Notes: a model not told the origin generated them from the sequence alone. A stretch of 64,000 nucleotides of DNA from Arthrobacter sp. ISL-30 (GCF_018613855.1 NZ_JAGGPK010000012.1:1-64000); one strand, 5' to 3'. Shown: positions 15,794 to 25,225, numbered from the stretch's first letter. A program made the numbers and translations.

Positions 15794-18454
15794 GTGCCAA
15801 ATCACAACCTGTCACGCGACGAAGCTGCCGCCCGTTCAACTCTAGTGAGCACCCACAGCTACGAGGTCTCCCTGGATGTCCGCGGTGCGACAGACCCGGA
15901 CACGACGGGGTATCCCAGCCGCAGCGTCATCAATTTCTCCGCCACTCCCGGGTCATCGACGTTCCTGGACTTCATCGGCGAAAGTGTCCACAGCGTCTTC
16001 CTGAACGGCAAGGACCTTCCGATTGCCGACGTAGTCGACGGCTCACGCATCCGGCTGGACAATCTCCAGGCGGAGAACCAGGTCACCGTTACGGCTATCG
16101 CACGGTACAGCAATTCGGGCGAAGGCATGCACAGGTTCGTGGACCCGGCTGACGGGAAGGTGTACCTGTACACCCAGTACGAACCGTCGGATGCACGACG
16201 CGTGTTCGCCAACTTCGAACAGCCCGATCTCAAAGCCGAATTCACGTTCCACGTCATGGCACCATCGGAATGGCACGTGGCATCCAACGGCGCTGAGGCG
16301 GACCGCGTCCAATTGACGAGCGACCCAGCCACGAGTCGCTGGGATTTTGCACCCACCAAGCGCATGTCCACGTACATCACTTCGGTCCTGGCCGGCCCCT
16401 ACTTCAAGGCAGAGGACCACTGGAGCAAGAGGTTTGACGACGGCAGGGTCCTGGAGGTGCCGCTGGCCCTCTACTGCCGGGCGTCCTTGAAGGAGTCCTT
16501 CGATGGGGACAAACTGTTTGGGCTGACCAAGGCAGGTCTGGATTTCTTCCACGGACTCTTCGACTACCCCTATCCCTGGGGCAAGTACGACCAGGCTTTT
16601 GTGCCTGAGTACAACCTTGGCGCGATGGAAAATCCCGGCCTGGTGACCTTCACTGACAAGTACATCTACACGTCGCGAGCCACGGATTCGCAGTATCAGG
16701 GTCGCGCGAATACCTTGATGCACGAGATGGCGCACATGTGGTTTGGCGACCTGGTGACCATGGCCTGGTGGGACGACCTGTGGCTCAAGGAGTCACTCGC
16801 AGACTTTATGGGCACACTTGCCGTGGACCAGGCCACCCATTGGGACACTGCCTGGGTGAATTTCGCGGACAAGCGCAAGGCCTGGGCTTACGTGCAGGAC
16901 CAGTTGCCTACAACCCATCCGATTGTGGCCGACATCCCAGACCTCGAAGCCGCAAAGCAAAATTTCGACGGCATCACCTATGCCAAGGGCGCCTCGGTCC
17001 TGAAGCAGCTTGTGGCCTATGTCGGGTTCGAGGCCTTCATCCAGGGAGCCCGCCGCTACTTCCGGGATCACGAATTCGGCAACACCTCCCTTCAGGACCT
17101 GCTGACTGCCTTGGAAAGCTCCTCCGGGCGGGACCTCACAGGATGGTCCGCACGCTGGCTTCAGACTTCCGGGATTTCCACGCTCAGTGCGGATATCAAC
17201 GACGACGGCGTCCGGCCGGAGAGTGGCTCCAACCGGTTGGCCGGGGTTTCGATCAGGCAGGATGCCCTCGATCCTGCGACCGGGAAGACCGAGAACCGTC
17301 CCCACCTGCTGAAGGTTGGCCTGTACGACTTCGACGGCGAGGACGGACCCCTCGTCCGTACAGACTCGGTGACGGTGGAGGTCAACGGAGCGCTAACCGG
17401 CGTACCGGAACTGGACGGGAAGCCGCGGCCGGCGCTGCTCCTGCTCAACGACGAGGATCTGAGCTACGCGAAAGTTCGGCTGGATCCATTATCCGAGGCT
17501 ACGGTCCGCACCTCGCTGGATCGCATCACCGATCCGATGGCGAGGGCATTGTGCTGGACTGCCCTGTGGGACGCTGCACGCGACGGCGTATCGCCGGCCG
17601 AGCTGTACGTTCGGGCCGTCCAACAGTTTGCGCCGACGGAGACGGGAATGGGCGTTCTCCTCAATATCCAGTCCAACGCCATGGCGGCCCTCAAACACTA
17701 CGTACCCGCGGAGTCGCGAGGGGACATGCGCACGCGCTTCCTCGACACAGCAGTAACGCAACTGCACACCGCCGCCTCGAGCTCCGACCAGCAGTTGGCC
17801 TGGGCCCGTGCGACCGCCGAAATGAGCAGGTATGAAGATTCAGCCCTGACTCTGCTGCGCGGGCTGCTGGACGGGACTCAGGCGGTTCCTGGCCTGACGG
17901 TGGACGCCGAGCTGCGGTGGGCTTTCTGGCACGCGCTGGCGGCCCACGGAATCGCCGACAAGACGGAACTCGACGCCGAGCTGGCCGCCGACAAGACGGC
18001 GTCGGGCCGCGCCGGCCACGCTACGGCTTTAGCTGCCTGGCCGGATCCCGAAATCAAGGCCGCGGCGTGGAATTCCGTGGTCAACTCGAGTGAGCTTTCC
18101 AACGAACTGCTGAGCGCAACCATCACCGGGTTCAACACCGCTCCGGCTGGTCTGCTCAATGCCTACATCGAGCCATACTTCGAGTGCCTGGAACGCGTGT
18201 GGAGCGAGCGGAGCATTGAGATAGCCGGGAGGATCGTGCGGGGATTGTATCCGTCCCAACAAGATCTCGAAGCGGACGCCGTTCCCGCAGAGCATCCGGT
18301 GGTGCGTCGTACCACTGACTGGCTCGAAACCCATCCGAAGGCGCCGCGGGCACTGCGCAGGATCGTCATCGAGCAGCAAAGCCATCTTCTCAGGGCACTG
18401 ACTGCGCAGGCAGCAGGTGCGGCGGCGGTGTCGCAACGGTATCGAATCCGGTGA
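15794..18454 (+). CDS. pepN: aminopeptidase N (M1 zinc metallopeptidase)
   Basis: The protein has 886 residues, a usual length for actinobacterial PepN. The exopeptidase motif LGAMENPG (about residue 275) and the zinc site HEMAHMWFGD (His 310, Glu 311, His 314) with the third ligand in LKES (Glu 333) are all present, so the enzyme should be active. It removes N-terminal residues from peptides in the cytoplasm. There is no signal peptide. The C-terminal ~350 residues form the ERAP1-like helical domain. The start is a GTG at 15794 just after the duplicated end of the previous gene. Confidence 0.95.
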   Translation: MPNHNLSRDEAAARSTLVSTHSYEVSLDVRGATDPDTTGYPSRSVINFSATPGSSTFLDFIGESVHSVFLNGKDLPIADVVDGSRIRLDNLQAENQVTVTAIARYSNSGEGMHRFVDPADGKVYLYTQYEPSDARRVFANFEQPDLKAEFTFHVMAPSEWHVASNGAEADRVQLTSDPATSRWDFAPTKRMSTYITSVLAGPYFKAEDHWSKRFDDGRVLEVPLALYCRASLKESFDGDKLFGLTKAGLDFFHGLFDYPYPWGKYDQAFVPEYNLGAMENPGLVTFTDKYIYTSRATDSQYQGRANTLMHEMAHMWFGDLVTMAWWDDLWLKESLADFMGTLAVDQATHWDTAWVNFADKRKAWAYVQDQLPTTHPIVADIPDLEAAKQNFDGITYAKGASVLKQLVAYVGFEAFIQGARRYFRDHEFGNTSLQDLLTALESSSGRDLTGWSARWLQTSGISTLSADINDDGVRPESGSNRLAGVSIRQDALDPATGKTENRPHLLKVGLYDFDGEDGPLVRTDSVTVEVNGALTGVPELDGKPRPALLLLNDEDLSYAKVRLDPLSEATVRTSLDRITDPMARALCWTALWDAARDGVSPAELYVRAVQQFAPTETGMGVLLNIQSNAMAALKHYVPAESRGDMRTRFLDTAVTQLHTAASSSDQQLAWARATAEMSRYEDSALTLLRGLLDGTQAVPGLTVDAELRWAFWHALAAHGIADKTELDAELAADKTASGRAGHATALAAWPDPEIKAAAWNSVVNSSELSNELLSATITGFNTAPAGLLNAYIEPYFECLERVWSERSIEIAGRIVRGLYPSQQDLEADAVPAEHPVVRRTTDWLETHPKAPRALRRIVIEQQSHLLRALTAQAAGAAAVSQRYRIR

Positions 18455-18559
18455 GCTGAGATTCGGTTCCTATAGGCGTGGGGAGAGTCATGTTGCGTCA
18501 AGGACGTGACGTGGTTCATAGGCAGCACGTATCCTGAGAGAAGTCACGCAGTCGGCTGT

Positions 18560-18967
18560 ATGCGCTTCTCAGAAAGTTTTCGCGCCATGCGTGACACGTC
18601 GAATGCCACTTCCCCCCTTAATCCCGGATCGCAAACGCTCACAACAGCGCGCGATTCAGACCACGAATCAGTCTTCAGGTCCTTTCGCCGCTGGCCGCTT
18701 GTGCCTTCGCGGGAGCTCCAGCGTCTTCGCTCGGTGCTGCTCAAGTGTGACGCAGTGGTTGGGCCTGATTCGGTTCATGAGCTCTCAGACTCGGCCAGGA
18801 AACTGCTGGAGCTGGTGACGGAGGAGCTGGAGCGCCGTGAAGTTTCCGGCGGCCCTGCATCCGTGACGAATACTCCGGAGCCTGAAGCTACCGTGAAGAG
18901 CGAGACCCCTGTCCAGCGATTGATGAAAGGACGCAAGGCACCATGGCCGGGCATTTCGAGCTCATAG
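18560..18967 (+). CDS. hypothetical protein
   Basis: I do not recognise this protein. The frame is open from 18506 and the start is unclear (ATG 18560 or 18587). The middle part looks genuinely coded, with high third-position GC and an amphipathic helix (SARKLLELVTEELERR). The end overlaps the start of the following DUF1508 gene by 25 bases, suggesting coupling or that only one of the two is translated. It has no membrane segment and no Cys cluster. Confidence 0.4.
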   Translation: MRFSESFRAMRDTSNATSPLNPGSQTLTTARDSDHESVFRSFRRWPLVPSRELQRLRSVLLKCDAVVGPDSVHELSDSARKLLELVTEELERREVSGGPASVTNTPEPEATVKSETPVQRLMKGRKAPWPGISSS

Positions 18968-19179
18968 ATGCACCCGGCGGCGGCTACCAGGTACACCTAT
19001 TTGACGGTAGCGGAAAGGTCGTCGCCGTGTCGGTGAAGTACCACAGCAAGAAGGCTGCGGCGGCAGGTGTTTTCCAGACCAGGGAGATCGCGGCGAGCGG
19101 CCTCATCCGGGATCGGAGCAGGGAACGAGTCAATGACGATCCCGTTCCCAACTCGGACGAGGATACATCGTTCAAGTAG
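18943..19179 (+). CDS. YegP-like DUF1508 protein
   Basis: A 78-residue protein with one DUF1508 (YegP-type) module: GHFELIDAPGGGYQVHLFDGSGKVVAVS, then a Tyr-X-Ser-Lys-type stretch and AGVFQTREIA. The family forms small beta-alpha folds of unknown function, often linked with stress or phage-related contexts. AAGG lies 4 bases before the ATG. A second, more divergent copy is at 32726-32923. The acidic tail after residue 60 is not part of the domain. Confidence 0.75.
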   Translation: MAGHFELIDAPGGGYQVHLFDGSGKVVAVSVKYHSKKAAAAGVFQTREIAASGLIRDRSRERVNDDPVPNSDEDTSFK

Positions 19180-19210
19180 AGGCCCTGTCCATATTCACCA
19201 CGAATACCCG

Positions 19211-20302
19211 CTACGGAATCCGATGAAGCCATTCCGCGGTGCCGAACTTCGTGGCAACCCGCTCATTGGCCGCGGCCAGTTCGGCCTCACTCAGGGCAAC
19301 CTCCACAGCTCCGTATCGTTCCGTGAAGACCTCCTGCAGTGCTGCAAGGATGTCGCTCCGTGACAGGCCGGTTTGCCGGCGGAGGGGATCGACCCGTTTC
19401 TTGGCACTGCGCGTACCTTTGTCCGACAGCTTTTCCTTGCCGATCCTGAGGACCTCAACCATTTTCCCGGCATCGATGTCATAGCTCATGGTCACGTGGT
19501 GAAGCATGCCCCCGTTAGCCAGCCGCTTCTGCGCGGCCCCGCCGATCTTTCCCTGGTCCGTTGCGATGTCGTTCAGCGGAACGTAGTAGGCACTGATGCC
19601 CAACTTCTCCAGCCCCGCCATTACCCACGAATCCAGGAAGGCATACGAGTCGGCGAAGCTGATGCCGTCCACGAGTGTTTGGGGAAGATACAGCGAGTAT
19701 GTGATGCAGTTCCCCGCCTCCATGAACATCGCTCCCCCGCCGCTGATACGGCGCACCACTGTCACGCCGTGGCGGTCCACTCCTTCGGGATGAACTTCGT
19801 TGCGATAGGACTGGAAACTGCCGATTACCACGGACGGTTCCTCCCAGTCCCAGAATCGCAGGGCGGGATTCCTTCGGCCGGCGCCGACCTCTTCGGTCAG
19901 CACCTCGTCCAGCGCCACGTTGACGTGGGTGGGCAGCACCGTCGGCGGAATGACTTCCCACTGATGGTCCGCCCAGCCGGTGGCTTTGGCCAGGGCCCGG
20001 CGCACTGCCACAGCCACGGCGTCCGGGGAGAAACCGAACATCACGACGTCGTCGCTCAAGGCTGCCGTAACGGCCGCCGAGAGGTCAGTCGGCGTCGAGT
20101 CCTCCCGCATCCCCTCCAGGGCGGCATTGATGTCGGCGAGTGCCTCGTCAGGCTCCAGGAAGAAGTCCCCGCTGACGGATAGGCCGCGAAGGCGGCCGTC
20201 GACGACGTCGAAATCCACCACGACGAGCTTCCCGCCGGGAACCTTGTACTCGCCGTGGTGGGCCGGGCCGCCGTCGTGCAGAGGGGTGATGTCAGGTGCC
20301 AT
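19211..20302 (-). CDS. lipoate-protein ligase family protein with N-terminal accessory domain
   Basis: The protein has 363 residues. The second part is a biotin/lipoate ligase fold: VVRRISGGGAMF is the lipoyl-AMP loop and DQGKIGGAAQKR carries the catalytic Lys. It should activate lipoate (or octanoate) with ATP and attach it to E2 or GcvH lysines. The first ~110 residues (GKLVVVDFDVVDGRLRGL, VSGDFFLEPDE) resemble the LplA C-terminal/LplB accessory domain, here placed in front of the catalytic domain. The ATG at 20302 has AGGA 7 bases upstream. It runs convergent to the DUF1508 gene, and a palindromic terminator separates it from rpmE2. Confidence 0.85.
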   Translation of the reverse strand: MAPDITPLHDGGPAHHGEYKVPGGKLVVVDFDVVDGRLRGLSVSGDFFLEPDEALADINAALEGMREDSTPTDLSAAVTAALSDDVVMFGFSPDAVAVAVRRALAKATGWADHQWEVIPPTVLPTHVNVALDEVLTEEVGAGRRNPALRFWDWEEPSVVIGSFQSYRNEVHPEGVDRHGVTVVRRISGGGAMFMEAGNCITYSLYLPQTLVDGISFADSYAFLDSWVMAGLEKLGISAYYVPLNDIATDQGKIGGAAQKRLANGGMLHHVTMSYDIDAGKMVEVLRIGKEKLSDKGTRSAKKRVDPLRRQTGLSRSDILAALQEVFTERYGAVEVALSEAELAAANERVATKFGTAEWLHRIP

Positions 20303-20324
20303 GCCTTCATCCTGCCGGAAAACG

Positions 20325-20367
20325 GAAATGCCCGCACTGCCGGAAGTTCCGGCGATGCGGGCATTTC
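20325..20367. terminator. Terminator hairpin between rpmE2 and the lipoate ligase gene
   Basis: GAAATGCCCGCA..TGCCGGAA and its inverted copy form a 43-base near-perfect palindrome. It lies just after the rpmE2 stop on the minus strand and upstream of the ligase start, so it should end rpmE2 transcription. Confidence 0.75.
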
Positions 20368-20389
20368 GAAAAGCTTGGGGTGAAGTGAA

Positions 20390-20647
20390 TTACTTCTTGC
20401 CGCCGAAGCCCTTGAAGCGTGCGTTGAAGCGCTCGACACGACCTGCGGAGTCCATGATGCGCTGCTTGCCCGTGTAGAACGGGTGGGACTCGGAGGAGAT
20501 TTCGACGTCGATAACCGGGTAGGTGTTGCCGTCTTCCCACTCGATGGTCTTGGAAGAAGACACGGTGGACTTGGTCAGGAACTTAACGCCGGAAGCGAGG
20601 TCGTTGAAAACAACAGCTTCGTACTTCGGGTGGATTTCAGACTTCAT
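20390..20647 (-). CDS. rpmE2: 50S ribosomal protein L31 type B
   Basis: Ribosomal protein L31 of the 85-residue type [21 protein letters not shown], then [21 protein letters not shown]. It has no Cys, so it is the zinc-independent form that can replace zinc-binding L31 when zinc is scarce (known for other bacteria). The ATG at 20647 has AAAGG 7 bases upstream; the upstream open frame to 20764 is not coding. The 5' region (20648-20800) shows no obvious Zur box. It lies alone between two terminator-flanked genes. Confidence 0.95.
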   Translation of the reverse strand: MKSEIHPKYEAVVFNDLASGVKFLTKSTVSSSKTIEWEDGNTYPVIDVEISSESHPFYTGKQRIMDSAGRVERFNARFKGFGGKK

Positions 20648-20801
20648 AATGGGACCTTTGTTCGCACAGCTGGATTTTGCCAGCTGCCAGGTATGAATGG
20701 ATTGGTGCCGGAGTTCCGGCATTTCCGCGAAGGTAACGCTTTCGGTGCCCGGACCAACAACCAATCATAGCCGAAACCACGGCTGCGATCGAACTCTCCC
20801 T

Positions 20802-21611
20802 CTACTCCCGGGGCCGCAGTTCCCAGAATGCCACCGCGGATGCCGCGGCCACGTTTAGGGAGTCCACTCCCACACGCATCGGTATCTTTACGGCAAGGTC
20901 GACGGCGGCCAGTGTTTCGGGACTCATTCCCGCACCTTCCGTACCGAGCACCAGGGCGAGCCTGGAGGGATTGCGCGCTGCGAGCTCATCCAGGTTAACG
21001 GCGTCGCCGGTCAGCTCCATCGCCGCCACCGTAAACCCGGCTTCCTTGATCCGGTCCAGGTCGCCCGGCCATTCCTCCAGGCGGGCCCACGGTACCTGGA
21101 ACACGGTGCCCATGCTGACGCGTACGCTCCTTCGATAGAGGGGATCACCGCAGCGTGGTGAGACCAGCACTGCGTCCATTCCCAAGGCGGCGGCCGAGCG
21201 GAAAATCGCGCCCACGTTCGTGTGATCCACGATGTCTTCGAGCACGGCAACCCGGCGTGCCTTCGCCAGGAGTTGGTCGAGGGGTACCGGCGCCGGGCGC
21301 TGCATCGCCGCCATGGCACCGCGATGCAGGTGAAAGCCCGTGATTTCCTCGAGCAGGGATGCCTTTCCGATATAGACGGGAACATCCGGGTACTTGGCGA
21401 AGACGTCGCGGAGGTCTTCCAGCCACTTCTCGGCAAGGAAAAAGGACCTCGGCTGGTGACCGGCGGCGAGGGCGCGCCGGAGCACCCGGGAGGACTCTGC
21501 GATGTACATGCCCTCCTCCGGCTCGCGCAGTTTGCGCAGATGGACGTCGGTCAGCTTGGTGTAGTCCGAGACGCGAGGATCGTCCGCGGTTTCGAGGTAA
21601 TGGAAGGTCAC
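20802..21611 (-). CDS. SpoU/TrmH-family RNA 2'-O-methyltransferase
   Basis: A 269-residue SPOUT methyltransferase. Motif 1 is NVGAIFRSAAALGMD, motif 2 LALVLGTEGAGMS and motif 3 IPMRVGVDSLNVAAASAVAFW, forming the knotted SAM site. An N-terminal L30e-like domain (residues 1-110) should bind RNA. It methylates ribose in rRNA or tRNA; the exact site cannot be read here. The start is GTG. It is the last gene of a leftward operon behind the TauE-like transporter and an ABC ATPase, with only 7 bases between it and the TauE gene. Confidence 0.9.
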   Translation of the reverse strand: MTFHYLETADDPRVSDYTKLTDVHLRKLREPEEGMYIAESSRVLRRALAAGHQPRSFFLAEKWLEDLRDVFAKYPDVPVYIGKASLLEEITGFHLHRGAMAAMQRPAPVPLDQLLAKARRVAVLEDIVDHTNVGAIFRSAAALGMDAVLVSPRCGDPLYRRSVRVSMGTVFQVPWARLEEWPGDLDRIKEAGFTVAAMELTGDAVNLDELAARNPSRLALVLGTEGAGMSPETLAAVDLAVKIPMRVGVDSLNVAAASAVAFWELRPRE

Positions 21612-21618
21612 CGGGGAA

Positions 21619-22404
21619 TTATTTCAGCAGATTGGCGATCATCACGCCGAGCGCCACGAGCCCCAAGGCGAAGATCACGGACCGCAGCACCACAGGAGAG
21701 AGCCTGCGCCCGACCTTCGACCCGATGACCCCGCCCACGAGCGAACTGATTGCGATCAAACCCACCACGGGCCATTCGATGCGTCCAAAGGCGAACAGCA
21801 GGTAGGAGCACGCGGCCACCACGTTCACTGCCAGCACCAGGATGTTCTTCATGGCGTTGGCGTTCTGCATGGTCCCTGTCATGAAGACGCCCAGGATCCC
21901 GACTAGCAGGATTCCCTGTGCCGCCACGAAGTAGCCGCCATAGATTCCGGCCAGGAACACCAGCAGGACCAGCACTGCGCCGTGCCGCTTGTCATGGAGC
22001 GCGTGTTCGGGATTGCCGGCCCTGTCACGGACCCACGCCTGGAGCCGCGGCTGGAACAGCACCATCAGCAGGGCGGCGACAATGAGCACGGGGGCTGCGT
22101 AGTGGAACACCCTCTCGGGCAGGTGCAGGAGCAGCCAGGCACCGGTGATGCCTCCCAGCAGGGAGGCGGGAAGGAGCCGCAGGAGTTGACGTCCCCTGCC
22201 CTTCAGTTCGTGGCGGTAGCCCCAGGCTCCGGTCATGTTTCCGGCAACCAGCCCCATCGCGTTGCTAATGGATGCGGTGACCGGAGCGTACCCGAGCGCA
22301 ATGAGCACCGGAAAGGTCACGAGCGTGCCGGAGCCAACAACGCTGTTGATGGTTCCGGCCCAGAGACCCGCAAAGAAAATGAGAAGGGTATTGAGTGCTT
22401 CCAC
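21619..22404 (-). CDS. TauE/SafE family sulfite exporter-like membrane protein
   Basis: The 261-residue membrane protein has about eight hydrophobic helices and the TauE/SafE repeats: GTINSVVGSGTLVTFPVLIALG near the start and GIYGGYFVAAQGILLVGILG in the second half. Family members export organosulfonate-derived anions or sulfite, but many have no known substrate. It lies between the ABC ATPase (20 bases upstream) and the methyltransferase (7 bases downstream), so the three are likely co-transcribed. Confidence 0.85.
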   Translation of the reverse strand: MEALNTLLIFFAGLWAGTINSVVGSGTLVTFPVLIALGYAPVTASISNAMGLVAGNMTGAWGYRHELKGRGRQLLRLLPASLLGGITGAWLLLHLPERVFHYAAPVLIVAALLMVLFQPRLQAWVRDRAGNPEHALHDKRHGAVLVLLVFLAGIYGGYFVAAQGILLVGILGVFMTGTMQNANAMKNILVLAVNVVAACSYLLFAFGRIEWPVVGLIAISSLVGGVIGSKVGRRLSPVVLRSVIFALGLVALGVMIANLLK

Positions 22405-22423
22405 AGGGCAGGGCGACGCCGGC

Positions 22424-23209
22424 TCAGCGGCGGGCTGTGGCGGTGTAGCGTCCCGAATTCTCGATCACGTTCAGGGGAAGGCCGAACGTGGTGCTGAGGT
22501 GTTCCGAGGTGAGCACCTCGGTCACCGGACCCGCGGCGACTACACCGCCGTCGCGCAGGAGCATTGCATGGGTGAAGCCCGGGGGGACTTCCTCAAGGTG
22601 GTGGGTGACCAGCACGATTGCCGGCGCTTCCTCGTCCTGGGCAAGTTCGCTCAGCCGATGGACCAGCTCTTCGCGGCCGCCTAGGTCCAGCCCGGCGGCG
22701 GGTTCATCCAGGAGCAGGAGCTCCGGATCGGTCATCAAAGCACGGGCGATCTGCACACGCTTGCGTTCGCCTTCCGAGAGTGTCGCGAACGGGCGGTTCA
22801 GGAGCGGTCCCATGCCCCACTCGTTGAGCAGAGCGAAGGCGCGACGCTCGTCGTCCTTCTCGTAGCCCTCGCGCCAGCGTCCTGTCACGCCGTAGGCGGC
22901 GGTGACCACCACGTTGAGGACTTTTTCATGTTCCGGGATCTGAGTGGCAAGGGCCGCGGAGGACAGGCCGATGCGTGGACGCAGCTCGAAAACGTCGACG
23001 GCGCCGAGGACTTCCTCAAGGATGCCGGCTTTCCCGCTTGTCGGATGGAGCCGGGCGGCGGCGATCTGGAGCAGAGTGGTCTTTCCGGCGCCGTTGGGGC
23101 CGAGGATGACCCACCGTTCGCCTTCATTGACCTGCCAATCCACCTTGTCCAGCAGCGTCTTTGCACCCCGGACAACGCTGACGGAAGCCATTTCAAGAAC
23201 ATCACTCAT
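22424..23209 (-). CDS. ABC-type ATPase (stand-alone)
   Basis: An ABC ATPase of about 261 residues with Walker A GPNGAGKTT, signature LSEGERKRVQIARA, Walker B LLLLDEPAAGLDLGG and the switch His in VTHHLEEVPPG. No permease gene is nearby apart from the TauE-like protein, which belongs to another family. Homologs at this locus (beside serB) are conserved stand-alone ATPases of uncertain role, similar to YlmA/ModF types. I chose ATG 23209, which begins MSDVLEM; a GTG four codons upstream is possible. It is divergent from serB. Confidence 0.85.
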   Translation of the reverse strand: MSDVLEMASVSVVRGAKTLLDKVDWQVNEGERWVILGPNGAGKTTLLQIAAARLHPTSGKAGILEEVLGAVDVFELRPRIGLSSAALATQIPEHEKVLNVVVTAAYGVTGRWREGYEKDDERRAFALLNEWGMGPLLNRPFATLSEGERKRVQIARALMTDPELLLLDEPAAGLDLGGREELVHRLSELAQDEEAPAIVLVTHHLEEVPPGFTHAMLLRDGGVVAAGPVTEVLTSEHLSTTFGLPLNVIENSGRYTATARR

Positions 23210-23319
23210 AGCAGTAGACACTAGGACAAAACGGAGTGGGACTGATAACCGGAACAGACCGCGTCGCTGCCGTAGAAACGAATTCGGGTGCGGTCGTGCC
23301 GCTGACTAAGATTGCAGCC

Positions 23320-24213
23320 ATGACTTCGAACTTGGCTGCTGTCAGCTACGGCCTAAAAATGTCCCCTCCGGAGCTGGAGCAGCTGCGCAGGCTCCTGTCC
23401 GATTCGGGCGCGGCCCTCACCTCCGAGTCCACTGCCGGTGACGCCCGCTTCGAAGTCCAGACCCTTGCGCTGCAACTCGACGCCGCCACGGCAGCCGACG
23501 TCGCGCGGCTCCGCCATCGGATTGCCGAGTCGGCCGGAGGCAGCCTCGATACGGCGATTGTCTCCGAGAGCCTACGCGCCGCCCCCCGCAAGCTGCTCAT
23601 CATGGACGTGGACTCCACCCTGATCCAGCAGGAAGTCATCGAACTGCTGGCGGCCTATGCAGGCAAGCGCGAAGAGGTCGCAGCGGTAACTGAAGCGGCG
23701 ATGCGCGGAGAGCTCGATTTCGCCCAGAGCCTGCACGCCCGCGTGGCTGTCCTCGCGGGGCTGCCGTCCGACGTCGTCAACGCCGTCCGCGCAGAAGTGC
23801 GCCTCAGCCACGGAGCCGCCGAGCTGGTGGCCGCATTCAAGGAAGCCGGGCACATCGTCGCCGTGGTCTCTGGGGGCTTCAACCAGATCCTGGGGCCGAT
23901 CGCGGAGGAACTGGGTCTGGATTACTGGATTGCGAATGAACTCGAAATTGTCGACGGCGTCCTGACCGGCAAGGTCATGGGTGCCGTTATCGACCGTGCG
24001 GCAAAAGAAAAGTACCTGCGGGAATGGGCCGCCGCTGAAGGCATACCGCTGGAACACACCATCGCCGTCGGGGACGGCGCCAACGACCTTGACATGCTCG
24101 GCGCTGCCGGAATCGGCGTCGCCTTCAACGCAAAGCCCGCCGTTCGGGCCGTGGCCGATGCAGCGATCAACATGCCGTACCTGGACGCCGTGCGGCATAT
24201 CGCAGGCGTGTGA
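23320..24213 (+). CDS. serB: phosphoserine phosphatase
   Basis: A 297-residue HAD-superfamily phosphatase. The catalytic motif DVDSTLI carries the nucleophile Asp 96 and acid/base Asp 98, followed by VVSGGFN, and later GDGANDLDMLGAAGIGVAFNAKP with the metal-binding Asp residues. This layout is SerB, converting phosphoserine to serine in the last step of serine synthesis. The first ~85 residues are a degenerate ACT-like domain. I chose ATG 23320; upstream in-frame starts lack a ribosome-binding site. A 16-bp perfect terminator lies downstream. Confidence 0.93.
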   Translation: MTSNLAAVSYGLKMSPPELEQLRRLLSDSGAALTSESTAGDARFEVQTLALQLDAATAADVARLRHRIAESAGGSLDTAIVSESLRAAPRKLLIMDVDSTLIQQEVIELLAAYAGKREEVAAVTEAAMRGELDFAQSLHARVAVLAGLPSDVVNAVRAEVRLSHGAAELVAAFKEAGHIVAVVSGGFNQILGPIAEELGLDYWIANELEIVDGVLTGKVMGAVIDRAAKEKYLREWAAAEGIPLEHTIAVGDGANDLDMLGAAGIGVAFNAKPAVRAVADAAINMPYLDAVRHIAGV

Positions 24214-24263
24214 AAAATCACAAAGGATGTCGACGTAATAAACATTTGCTGAAATAGTTCTGA

Positions 24264-24312
24264 GCACAAAAAGGTCGCCGCCGGGATAACTCCAGGGGCG
24301 ACCTTTTTGTGC
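24264..24312. terminator. Strong bidirectional terminator after serB
   Basis: The arms GCACAAAAAGGTCGCC (24264-24279) and GGCGACCTTTTTGTGC (24297-24312) are perfect inverted copies, with T-tracts on both strands. They separate convergent serB and an SDR gene. Confidence 0.95.
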
Positions 24313-24345
24313 AATTCCTGCTTTTAATGATTCCCGGCTGGGGTG

Positions 24346-25095
24346 TCAGGCACCCTTGCTGAGGTAGTCGGCTCCACCGACGTACTCCGTATGTCCGCTT
24401 TCGACGTCGGCCGTCACCATTGCTGCAACCTCAGCCGCAAACTCCTGCACCGAGTAGAGCTTTCCGGCCTCGGCGCGGCGGGCCTCGATGGCGCCAGGGT
24501 TGGAACGGTCAAGGAGGGTTGCCGTGACGGTTCCTTCGATCATGTCGCCGGAGACAACCACAAGGGAGATTCCCTTCTCGGCCAAGTTGGGCAGCAGGGC
24601 ACGCAGGGCGTCCTCGCCGGCGCGCTTGCTGCGGGCCACGGGCTCATATTCGGGCATCGTCGGAACGGTGTCGATGAAGTGTGCCTGGTGGCTGGTCACG
24701 AAGACCACCCGGGAGCCTTCCTTCATAAGCGGCACGGCTGCGTTAAGCATGTTCAGCTGTGCATCGCGGTTCAGCTTGAGGGCATAGCCCTCCTCCATCC
24801 CGGATTCCATGCCTCCTGAGGCGTTCAGGACCAGGACGTCCAGGGAGCCGAACTGCTCCATCGCGGCGGAGGCGAGGGCCTGCACGCCCTCCTGGGTAGT
24901 GAGGTCGGCCCCGACAGCTACGGCGCGACCGCCAGCGGCCTCGATCTCCGCCACCACCTTGTTCGCCCGGGGTGCCTTCTGGCGGTAGTTGACGACGACG
25001 GCGGCACCCTCGCCCGCCAGTATCTTGGCGACCTCAGCGCCGATGCCACGCGAAGAACCGGTGACGATCGCCGTCTTGTTGTCCAGCTGTCCCAT
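24346..25095 (-). CDS. SDR family oxidoreductase
   Basis: The protein has 250 residues. The Rossmann motif TGSSRGIGAEVAK is at the N-terminus, with NASGGM in place of NNAG and FVTSHQAHFID holding the Ser. The catalytic Tyr-Lys pair is spaced differently from the classical YxxxK: the stretch is YEPVARSKRAGE, with seven positions between Tyr and Lys. I chose ATG 25095, which has AAAGGAG 5 bases upstream. NAD(P) is likely bound; the substrate is unknown. It lies 130 bases downstream of a FabG-type gene in the same direction. Confidence 0.85.
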   Translation of the reverse strand: MGQLDNKTAIVTGSSRGIGAEVAKILAGEGAAVVVNYRQKAPRANKVVAEIEAAGGRAVAVGADLTTQEGVQALASAAMEQFGSLDVLVLNASGGMESGMEEGYALKLNRDAQLNMLNAAVPLMKEGSRVVFVTSHQAHFIDTVPTMPEYEPVARSKRAGEDALRALLPNLAEKGISLVVVSGDMIEGTVTATLLDRSNPGAIEARRAEAGKLYSVQEFAAEVAAMVTADVESGHTEYVGGADYLSKGA

Positions 25096-25225
25096 AAAAG
25101 CTCCTTTGTTCAAACCATCCAAATACCGTAGGTCTGCAATCCATCATGCCAGCGACGGGCAGGAATGGGATTGTTGCGTCTCCAGAAAGAACTGGCAGCG
25201 GAATACCCCCGCCGCTGCGGTGGCG

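Noticed and set aside
20648..20800. Possible Zur box upstream of rpmE2
   Set aside because: Type B L31 genes are often zinc-regulated, but I find no palindrome resembling a Zur site.
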